Positions 56,941 to 64,000 of a stretch of DNA of 64,000 bases are shown here, one piece after another; positions within the stretch are counted from its first letter, which is position 1, and each line of letters starts with the position of its first letter. Origin of the DNA: Mongoliitalea lutea. Its GTDB lineage: Bacteria > Bacteroidota > Bacteroidia > Cytophagales > Cyclobacteriaceae. The notes beneath the pieces were generated by a model. That model searched no databases and was not told the DNA's origin. It worked only from the letters and a program-made list of their open reading frames with translations. Both the position numbers and the translations under genes were made by a program. Location: assembly GCF_014652135.1 (NCBI RefSeq), contig NZ_BMYF01000023.1, forward strand, positions 24,386 through 88,385, in the 5' to 3' direction.

Positions 56941-59664
56941 ATGAGTAATAGATTTTTAAAGTCACTTTTAGTGATTCCTGCTCTGGATAAAAGACTGTTT
57001 TACCACTATACTTTTTTTATCACTTTTTTATTCTTGGTGCTCTTATTGTCAAAGGTAAACGCACAGACGAGTCTTTCTGGAACGGTTAAGAAAAGCAGTG
57101 ATGGCAAAGGAGTTTTTGGTGTCAATGTGTTGGTCAAAAATCCTCTGAACCAAACCACACTTTCATTTGGGGTCACCGATGATACAGGTTTTTTTAGCGT
57201 ACAATTGCAGTCAGAGCAGGATAGTTTGGTAGTGTTGTTCCGATCACTTACTACCCAAGATTATCAAATAACAATTTTTAACAAGAGCCAAAAACTGGAA
57301 GTGGAGCTGCAAGAAGCTTTTCAAGAGATTCCAGAGTTTACTATTAAGTCCATCAAGAACCCTATATCTTTTAAGAATGACACCTTAAGTTATTCTGTTG
57401 AAAGCTTTATGAATCAAAATGATCGAGTCATTGCTGATATCCTAAGAAAACTTCCTGGTATAGAAGTACTGGAAAATGGAAGAATATTGTACGAGGGCAA
57501 AGGAATTCAAAAATTTTATATTGATGGCATGGATTTGCTTGAAGGGAAATATAATCTTGCGAGCAATAATCTTCCTGCAGATGCTGTGGAATCCATTCAA
57601 GTTTTAGAAAATCATCAACCCTTGAGGGTGTTAGATAGTCTTGTTTTTTCGGATAGAGCCTCTCTCAATCTAAAGCTTAAACGAAAAAACGTATGGGTTG
57701 GCACGGGTAACTTAGGAATGGGGGCTGCGCCAATAATGTATGAAGGTAAATTAAGCCCTATGACTTTTCGGGAAAATTTGCAGATGTTATTCAGCGCACA
57801 GTCGAATACCTCTGGAAAAGATATAGGAAAAGAGCTAACAGTCTTAACGTTGGAGGACCTTCAAGAAAATATAACTAAGCAATCAGATTTTAAGCCTTGG
57901 TTTGGGTTGATTCCTATGTGGGTTCCATCTATCAATCATGAGCGTTTTTTGTTTAACCAAAGCAATCTATTTTCTGTCAACATATTAAATAGGAATAAAG
58001 AAGGTGCTGATTTTAGAGCTAATATTTCTTTTTTTCATGATAATAATAGACAACAAGGGGGGATCAATACGAGCTATTTTCTGCCAAATGATACGCTTAA
58101 AATCAACGAGTTACATCAAAACAGGTTTTTCACAAGAGCTTTAGACGCTGATATTTCATGGATAAAAAATGAGAAAAAGTCCTATCTCAAAAATAGTCTT
58201 AACATTAATGTGTTAAATAACAGTGAGTTAGGGGCCAGTTTTTTGAATGCTACAGATTGGAATCAAATAGTTGATTTACCATTAGCATCCATCAGTAATA
58301 GCTTTCATACCTTGAGGCCAATCGGTAAACAATTGGTAAATATTAAGTCCGATGTAAGTTTCAAACAAACAAACCAAAATTTTGAAGTTAGTCCAGGGAG
58401 TTTTAGGGAGCAATTAAATGATAACTTGCCCTATGAACGATTAAATCAAGGGCTGGATTACCAATCTTTTTTTGCCAATCAATCCTTGGGGATAACCAAA
58501 GGACTTAGAAAAAGCTGGTCCTTCGCTGGTGATTTAGGATTTTTATTTGAAAGGAATATGATGCAGAGTGATTTGAATACCATGGTTGATACTCCGGAGC
58601 AATTGGTGCCGGATGTATTTAGAAATGACCTTTCATTTAGGCAGTTGAAGACTTATGTAAACTCTCAGTTTAATTTAAAACAGGATAACTTTAACTTGCA
58701 ATTTAAACTTCCCTTAAGTTATTTGGATATCCATGTAAATGATGAACTTCTGGCTCAACAAAGTAAATTTTCTAGGATATTGATTGAACCTCAGTTGTTT
58801 ATGAGATTTTTTTTGTCAGGTAAATGGAATACCACCGCTAGGATTTCGAGGACAAATGATTTCAAAGGGATCCATGATATTCATTATGGATTTATTCTAC
58901 GGAATTTCAGGACTTTTCAGCAACGGGCAACGTTGGTTCCAGAAGTTTTAAGTCATAAATTGAGTTACGCCATTAATTATCGCGATCCTATCAATTCAAT
59001 TTTTTCTAGTCTTACGTATAATTTTTCACACCATGAAATGAATACTATCATGGACAGTGAAGTAGCCCCTTCTGGTGAGGTCTTTTATCAAAGTTTGGAC
59101 AGAAAAAATATAGCTACGAATCATTTATTAAATGTACGAGTAAGCAAATACTTTCCTCTTTTTAAAACCAATCTTACTTGGAATGGAAACGTTCAACATC
59201 GTGAAAATGAACAAATCATTAATAGAGAATTAGCTGATATCCGTTACAACTTACTGGGTACTGGTCTTGAATTGCAAGTAAGACCAATCAAAATTGCTAA
59301 TTTTTCAAATAAGACCAGCGTAAACCTGATCAACTCTGAAATTGGAGAAAGGAACACAGGTAGGATACAGCAATTGACTAATTTATCTTCTTTGGATGTA
59401 TTCATTACCGAAAGCCAAACCATTTCATTGAAATGGGAGCACTATGATAACCGATTGTCTAATTCAAGAGACGTAACTGGATTTCTTGACATGAGCTATC
59501 GGTTCAAATTGGAAAATAAAAAGTGGGACATATCTTTACAAGGACAGAACTTGCTGAATAGTACAAATTTTGAGACCTTCACAGCTGATTCGTTTTTTAT
59601 CCGTCAACAAAATTTTCTTTTGAGACCAAGGCAAGTTCTGTTATTTGTAAATTTTAGTTTTTAA
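56941..59664 (+). CDS. Outer-membrane protein with CarboxypepD_reg and TonB plug-like domains
   Basis: 907 residues. A hydrophobic export segment (about 24-41, ending VNA) precedes a carboxypeptidase-regulatory-like beta domain (SLSGTVKKSSDGKGVFGVNVLV, then VTDDTGFFSV). A plug-like region (ADILRKLPGIEVLENGRILYEGKGIQKFYIDGMD) and a long beta-rich barrel follow, ending in aromatic FVNFSF, typical of outer-membrane barrels. No SusD partner is nearby. It starts 9 bases after the GLPGLI gene and is probably co-transcribed with it. It may export or import a peptide or other ligand with the GLPGLI partner. Confidence 0.85.
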   Translation: MSNRFLKSLLVIPALDKRLFYHYTFFITFLFLVLLLSKVNAQTSLSGTVKKSSDGKGVFGVNVLVKNPLNQTTLSFGVTDDTGFFSVQLQSEQDSLVVLFRSLTTQDYQITIFNKSQKLEVELQEAFQEIPEFTIKSIKNPISFKNDTLSYSVESFMNQNDRVIADILRKLPGIEVLENGRILYEGKGIQKFYIDGMDLLEGKYNLASNNLPADAVESIQVLENHQPLRVLDSLVFSDRASLNLKLKRKNVWVGTGNLGMGAAPIMYEGKLSPMTFRENLQMLFSAQSNTSGKDIGKELTVLTLEDLQENITKQSDFKPWFGLIPMWVPSINHERFLFNQSNLFSVNILNRNKEGADFRANISFFHDNNRQQGGINTSYFLPNDTLKINELHQNRFFTRALDADISWIKNEKKSYLKNSLNINVLNNSELGASFLNATDWNQIVDLPLASISNSFHTLRPIGKQLVNIKSDVSFKQTNQNFEVSPGSFREQLNDNLPYERLNQGLDYQSFFANQSLGITKGLRKSWSFAGDLGFLFERNMMQSDLNTMVDTPEQLVPDVFRNDLSFRQLKTYVNSQFNLKQDNFNLQFKLPLSYLDIHVNDELLAQQSKFSRILIEPQLFMRFFLSGKWNTTARISRTNDFKGIHDIHYGFILRNFRTFQQRATLVPEVLSHKLSYAINYRDPINSIFSSLTYNFSHHEMNTIMDSEVAPSGEVFYQSLDRKNIATNHLLNVRVSKYFPLFKTNLTWNGNVQHRENEQIINRELADIRYNLLGTGLELQVRPIKIANFSNKTSVNLINSEIGERNTGRIQQLTNLSSLDVFITESQTISLKWEHYDNRLSNSRDVTGFLDMSYRFKLENKKWDISLQGQNLLNSTNFETFTADSFFIRQQNFLLRPRQVLLFVNFSF

Positions 59665-59953
59665 GAATTCAAGAGAAGTTCGGTTTTCTAAATAAAATGG
59701 ATTTTGAACATTACTTTTTCCATGACAACTACTCTTCGATAATATCCGTATATTTGCCAAAGGGATTCAGGTCGCTGACATGTTCCGACTTCACAATTTA
59801 ATTACAATACCGAGTGAAGCCCTTTCCAAAACCAGGCCTCATCTCTCCCGATAGCTATCGGGAGGACCTCGTATCTTCTGATGCAGGATAACAGTGGAAG
59901 GTTGCGGATCTAAGGCAGCTCAAAGCTTGTCTATACGGAGGTTTGGTAACACT
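59665..59953. other. Intergenic region with a perfect 20-base palindrome
   Basis: CTCCCGATAGCTATCGGGAG at 59845-59864 is a perfect palindrome, a word common as a dispersed hairpin in Bacteroidota. No gene is supported. It may serve as a terminator between convergent genes, although T runs are missing. Confidence 0.5.
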
Positions 59954-61432
59954 CTAAGGCTTGAATCCTTTTATTTTTTCTTTAATAGTCGCTTGCATGG
60001 TGGGTGCAATTTTCCAAAAGTATGCGCCTAATCCGTAAATGACTGTAATAATGCTTGACCGGAGAACCAAATTCATCCAACCTGCATGATATCCGTCAAA
60101 AATGTAATTCTGTACTCCAAATACGAAAGCTCCCAATATCATAATTTTAAGCAAATCCCAACTCCAAGGATGCATCCGAAGTTTCCATGCGATAAAGCCG
60201 TATTTGACCATATTAAAGAGTAATAAAGCCAAAAAAGAAGCTATAGCGGCACCCTCAATTCCGTACATTGGAATCAGCCAAAAGTTAAAGGCAATAACTG
60301 CAATTGCCATCACCACCGTAGCCACAATATTGAAAAGGTAATATTTCGAAAATAGGATGATCTCTGAATTGATGGAAAAGAGTACATCCAGTAGTTTAGC
60401 TCCTCCAATAATCAAGACAATCCACTTTCCTGCTTCGTAGACTTCTTTGTTGGGGACAAAGGCGTAGATATTCTCAATATTGGCCCAGATGCCAATGAAA
60501 ATCAATAAACAAATAAACGCTTGTGACACCCCTAAGTCCTTATATAATTTCGATATTTTCCCATGTTCCTGAGCACTGAAATATTCTGAAACCAAGGGCA
60601 TAGCAATTTGTGAAACAGCTCTACGAGGCATCTCAATCACTATGGCAATGGAAAACCCTATGGTATAGATGGCATTTGCTTCCAATCCGATCATGGAACT
60701 CACCATCAGACTATCTACTTTCATAATCAACAAAGCTCCGGTAGTGGCTAAGAGGCTGATAAAACTGTACCGCAGAAATTCTTTTTTGAAGGTTGGAGGG
60801 AGTTCTCCAAATTCAAACTCCAACCCAAAAATTTTTCTAACCTGCATGTAAGCAAAGGTTCCTACCATCGTGATTCCATACGCAAAGCCCATTCCCCACA
60901 TCAGTTGGTCAAATGTAATCCATTCCATCAGATAGAGTAAAAACGTAATCCCTAGAAGTAATCGGATCAATACCTCCCGAAAGAAGGTAGGCATGGCGAT
61001 TTTATAATAAGAGCGACAAAAAGCATCGGCAATGGAATTGAGTACCGCAAAAAGCGTGATGACCAGTACGACTGGGAGGAAACCCAAAATCTCAGCCGAA
61101 TTACTTGAAAAAGCTTTAATAATGGAGTCATTCAACAAGAAAAAAATCAAACTTACCGTAAGAAAGCCTGCTAAGGTTAAAAATAGGGAATAGGTCAAAA
61201 ACGAAAAATGATGCTTATGAAGCCTTGGGAAAAATTTGGTAATCCCATTTCCCAAACCAACTTGTGCGAAAGGCACTAGCAGTAAAGCCATGTCCTGCAC
61301 TGTCCGAAAAGTACCAATTTGCTCGGGTGACATGGCGTAAGGCATCAACCAAAGTAAATTGAAATACCCAATAGCAACTCCAACATAAGAGAAGGCGGTG
61401 GTGAGGATACTTTGGGAAGCCTTTGCATTCAT
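59954..61432 (-). CDS. Polysaccharide/oligosaccharide flippase (MATE-like, Wzx type)
   Basis: 492 residues with about 13-14 hydrophobic segments spread over the whole length, typical of the MOP exporter superfamily. The N-terminus (AFSYVGVAIGYFNLLWLMPYAMSPEQIG) matches oligosaccharide flippases of the Wzx/RfbX kind. It would flip lipid-linked sugars across the inner membrane. It is isolated from other polysaccharide genes in the window, so its substrate cannot be inferred. Confidence 0.88.
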   Translation of the reverse strand: MNAKASQSILTTAFSYVGVAIGYFNLLWLMPYAMSPEQIGTFRTVQDMALLLVPFAQVGLGNGITKFFPRLHKHHFSFLTYSLFLTLAGFLTVSLIFFLLNDSIIKAFSSNSAEILGFLPVVLVITLFAVLNSIADAFCRSYYKIAMPTFFREVLIRLLLGITFLLYLMEWITFDQLMWGMGFAYGITMVGTFAYMQVRKIFGLEFEFGELPPTFKKEFLRYSFISLLATTGALLIMKVDSLMVSSMIGLEANAIYTIGFSIAIVIEMPRRAVSQIAMPLVSEYFSAQEHGKISKLYKDLGVSQAFICLLIFIGIWANIENIYAFVPNKEVYEAGKWIVLIIGGAKLLDVLFSINSEIILFSKYYLFNIVATVVMAIAVIAFNFWLIPMYGIEGAAIASFLALLLFNMVKYGFIAWKLRMHPWSWDLLKIMILGAFVFGVQNYIFDGYHAGWMNLVLRSSIITVIYGLGAYFWKIAPTMQATIKEKIKGFKP

Positions 61433-61594
61433 TTGGGCAAAAATAAGGATATAGTCTGGATTCTTAAGGTGATTAAAAATAGTTTATTTACATTGGTTAA
61501 AACATATCGCTTGCTTCTGTTTTTGAAAGAAAGTCATTTTAAATGTTCCCTAGTACTATTTCGGTAATAGATTAACGCCAATAAACTATTTTCA

Positions 61595-61623
61595 ATTCTT
61601 AGTAAAGAATTGTCTTAATTTTG
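61595..61623 (+). promoter_or_regulatory. Promoter with an inverted repeat before the LysR gene
   Basis: ATTCTTAGTAAAGAAT (61595-61610) is an inverted repeat with 6-base arms. It lies just upstream of TAATTTTG (61616-61623), a match to the -7 box pattern TAnnTTTG. It is a plausible autoregulatory binding site for the LysR-type protein encoded 30 bases downstream. Confidence 0.5.
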
Positions 61624-61652
61624 GCTAACTCCGAGCGTAAAACAGATTAGGG

Positions 61653-62552
61653 ATGATAGATTACAGATTTAAGGTTTTTCTAGAAGTTGCAGCGAAAAAA
61701 AGTTTTTCGAAAGCAGCACAAGAATTATTTGTTTCTCAGCCTTCGGTAAGTAAGCAAATTAAGTTACTTGAAGCAGAACTCGGTGTTGCTTTGTTTGAAA
61801 GGAAAGGCAATCACATTTCCCTTACAGAATTGGGAGAAAAACTTTATTCTTTATTACAAAGCGCAAAGCTTATTCAATCTGAAATTGATTCTGTTTTTAC
61901 AGAGAAAAAAGACAACTTAGCTATTAGTGGCGAGCTTAAAATAGGATCAAGTACTACGGTTTCACTTTATGTATTCCCCTCAATTATGGCTGAATTTCAT
62001 AAAGTTTTCCCAAATGCAACGATTTTACTTATTAACAGAAACAGTGATAATATACTTAAGGCACTTCAAAATTATGAAATAGACTTGGCCTGTGTTGAGA
62101 TCCCAAAAGGCCTTAACTCTGTAAGTGTTTCCTATTTTTTTGAAGATGAGATCATTGCGGTATGTTCTAGAAACAGCCCCTATAGAAATGAGGTACTCAG
62201 GAAAGAGACTATTGGAGATATCCCGCTTGCTCTTCGGGAAAATGGTTCTGGGACTTTAGCGGCATTGATTGAAGGTTTGAAATCATGGGATATTAAGTTA
62301 GGTGATTTAAAAATCAGGGCGCGTTTAGGTGGAACTGAAGCTTTGAAGAATTATTTGATAAAAGGTGAGTATGTAGGATTTTTATCCAGAATGGCAGTGC
62401 AAGATGAGATAGAGAATGGAGAATTAGTTGAAATAAAAACCTTTGGTTTAGAGGTGTTTAGGAGCTTTTATTTTGTGAACAGAAAAGGTGAAGAAGCTGT
62501 TGGTCTTACAAAAAATTTCATTAAAATGGCAAAAAAAAGGTATTCCATTTAG
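61653..62552 (+). CDS. LysR-type transcriptional regulator
   Basis: 299 residues. The N-terminal helix-turn-helix (FSKAAQELFVSQPSVSKQIKLLEAELGVALFER) and the C-terminal periplasmic-binding-like effector domain are complete. The effector domain starts at about residue 90 (ISGELKIGSSTTVSLYVFPSIMAEF). It lies 59 bases before the threonine synthase gene on the same strand, which may be its target. The CysB/CbbR-like effector domain gives no ligand identity. Confidence 0.9.
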   Translation: MIDYRFKVFLEVAAKKSFSKAAQELFVSQPSVSKQIKLLEAELGVALFERKGNHISLTELGEKLYSLLQSAKLIQSEIDSVFTEKKDNLAISGELKIGSSTTVSLYVFPSIMAEFHKVFPNATILLINRNSDNILKALQNYEIDLACVEIPKGLNSVSVSYFFEDEIIAVCSRNSPYRNEVLRKETIGDIPLALRENGSGTLAALIEGLKSWDIKLGDLKIRARLGGTEALKNYLIKGEYVGFLSRMAVQDEIENGELVEIKTFGLEVFRSFYFVNRKGEEAVGLTKNFIKMAKKRYSI

Positions 62553-62611
62553 TTATGAGGTATAATACTTTGATATTTTGAAGTTATGTTCATTGAATAG
62601 AATTTTGAGGT

Positions 62612-63784
62612 ATGAAAACAACGATTAAAAACATCTCTTACCTCAAAAGTCTTGAATGCACTGCATGTGGAAAATACTTTGACCCGTTCTCAATTCAGAC
62701 GTTTTCAACATGTTGCAATAAGCCGCTAAATGCAACATACGATGTTACTGACGGTCTCGAGAAAGAAGTTCTTTTGAAAAGACCTTCAACCTTATGGAGG
62801 TACAGGGAAATGCTACCTCTTTTGGATACAGACAACTGTGTGTCTTTAGGAGAAGGAATGACTCCCATGGTCAGTTTAAATAATTTAGGTGCTCAATATG
62901 GTTTCGAAAACCTGTTAATGAAAGATGAAAGTCTCAATCCGACAGGTTCATTCAAGGCTAGAGGGTTAAGTATGGCTGTATCAAAGGCAAAAGAACTTGG
63001 AATAAAATCCTGTATCATTCCGACAGCCGGTAATGCAGGAGGAGCCATGAGTGCTTACTGTGCTAAAGCAGGAATGCAAGCCACTGTTATAATGCCTAAA
63101 AATACGCCTAAATTATTCAAAGAGGAGTGTGAGTTATATGGAGCGAATTTGATTTTACTGGATGGACTGATAGATGAATGTGGGAATCTCGCAAGTGAAT
63201 TGGCTGCTCGAGGAGATCTTTTTAACATGGCAACATTGAAAGAACCGTATCGACTGGAAGGTAAAAAAACCATGGGATATGAAATAGCTGAACAATATCA
63301 GTGGGATCTTCCTGATGTAATTATCTATCCAACAGGAGGAGGCACAGGTTTGTTAGGTATTTGGAAAGCATTTCTAGAAATGAAATCTCTAAAGTGGCTT
63401 TCAAATGATAGTAAGCTTCCAAAAATGATTGTGGTACAATCCGATCTTTGTTCACCTGTCTGTGATGCTTTTGAAAATTCAAATAATCATCGAGGTTTTA
63501 AAATGTCTATTGCAAATGGGTTATCCGTTCCCAAAGCTTTTGGTTTAGATATGATAATCCAAGTATTGAAGAGCTCTCAAGGTAGAACTATCAGAATTTC
63601 AGATTTGGAAATTTTAGATGGGGTGAGAGAAATTGGGAAAAATGAAGGGATTGTAATATCACCAGAAGGTGCAGCTGTTTGGGAGGCTTTGAAAAAACTC
63701 AAGAAGCAAAAATTTATTAATCCAACTGATAAAATTCTATTGATAAATACGGGTAGTGGATTTAAGTACATGGAAAACTATTAA
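62612..63784 (+). CDS. thrC: Threonine synthase
   Basis: 390 residues of the PLP-dependent fold-type II family. It converts O-phosphohomoserine to threonine. The PLP lysine is in NPTGSFKARGLSMA. The glycine-rich phosphate loop is PTGGGTGLLGIW and the late motif is LLINTGSGFKY. An N-terminal cysteine group (LECTACGKYFD and STCCNKP) is seen in many bacterial threonine synthases of this type. Other PLP enzymes of the group (for example cysteine synthase-like) are less likely given the N-terminal region. Confidence 0.85.
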   Translation: MKTTIKNISYLKSLECTACGKYFDPFSIQTFSTCCNKPLNATYDVTDGLEKEVLLKRPSTLWRYREMLPLLDTDNCVSLGEGMTPMVSLNNLGAQYGFENLLMKDESLNPTGSFKARGLSMAVSKAKELGIKSCIIPTAGNAGGAMSAYCAKAGMQATVIMPKNTPKLFKEECELYGANLILLDGLIDECGNLASELAARGDLFNMATLKEPYRLEGKKTMGYEIAEQYQWDLPDVIIYPTGGGTGLLGIWKAFLEMKSLKWLSNDSKLPKMIVVQSDLCSPVCDAFENSNNHRGFKMSIANGLSVPKAFGLDMIIQVLKSSQGRTIRISDLEILDGVREIGKNEGIVISPEGAAVWEALKKLKKQKFINPTDKILLINTGSGFKYMENY

Positions 63785-64000
63785 AGTTTTTGATTTTATT
63801 GGTATTTTGTATGTTTAGTTTATATCCTTAAATGATTATTTAAAAATTATGATTTAAAATTTGTTTAATTTTAAAGTGCTAATAAATAATATTTTAATTC
63901 ACTAGTGTCCGAGAAACGATTTTAAAATAAGGGTAGATTCAATTGCTTAAACCTACCCTATTTTGTGTACTTTGTGTTTACGACAACATAAATTACACAT
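63785..64000. other. Downstream region with hairpin at the window end
   Basis: AT-rich DNA with no gene. GGGTAG (63931-63936) pairs with CTACCC (63953-63958), extended by an A/T-rich stem and followed by TATTTTG, so it is a likely terminator, though about 140 bases past the threonine synthase stop. Confidence 0.45.

Noticed and set aside
59700..59950. tRNA or small RNA gene
   Set aside because: No cloverleaf or T-loop sequence was found; only a 20-base palindrome is present.

Overview
The window reads as a chromosomal segment of a Bacteroidota bacterium, most likely a member of the Cytophagales; the genus is not determined. The clues are a GLPGLI-family protein beside a CarboxypepD_reg/TonB-plug outer-membrane protein, TAnnTTTG-type promoter boxes, weak ribosome binding sites, low GC, and intergenic regions packed with short hairpin repeats. 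No tRNA, rRNA, CRISPR array or replication origin was seen.

Layout. 1-1271: 3' end of a RecB-nuclease/SF1-helicase type gene cut by the window edge. 1272-7021: repeat-rich DNA holding an orphan 408-aa gene (minus strand), a 193-bp tandem array, a Fic-type gene broken by one nonsense codon, and a 402-406 bp duplication. 7022-34556: a defence island. It contains a two-gene Druantia type III system (DruH, DruE), then a tightly coupled type I restriction-modification operon (hsdM, hsdS, hsdR) with embedded accessory genes (an EEP-fold nuclease, a 153-aa unknown, a 1247-aa helicase-nuclease and a DUF45/YgjP-like metallopeptidase), an unknown 476-aa gene split by an IS1595-type element with a clean 8-bp target duplication, and a WYL-domain regulator. 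A 21-nt imperfect direct repeat lies just before druH (7855) and just after the WYL gene (34536), so it could mark the ends of the island.

34723-44752: a second accessory block. Two paralogous 357-aa proteins of unknown function bracket a methyltransferase, a broken sbcD-like fragment, an AbiE-type toxin-antitoxin pair with inverted-repeat operators, a truncated gene that may be PglZ-like, and an intact SbcD/SbcC-like (YhaO/YhaN-like) pair. The sbcD fragment and the truncated third gene suggest that the AbiE module arrived by insertion and local duplication.

45409-49413: a compact six-gene minus-strand cluster of mostly unknown function. It includes two different HExxH zincin-like proteins, a bacterial PH-domain membrane protein and a half-size phospholipase-D-like protein. 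I consider it the best candidate here for an undescribed system. 49450-51870: another repeat field with a 284-bp composite tandem array.

51873-63784: ordinary chromosomal genes: a quinone-oxidoreductase-like dehydrogenase, an ECF sigma factor with a membrane protein and a Spy/CpxP-like periplasmic protein, a tandem universal stress protein, a small cysteine-rich secreted peptide followed by GLPGLI and outer-membrane proteins (with a tetranucleotide repeat tract upstream), a polysaccharide flippase, a LysR regulator and threonine synthase.
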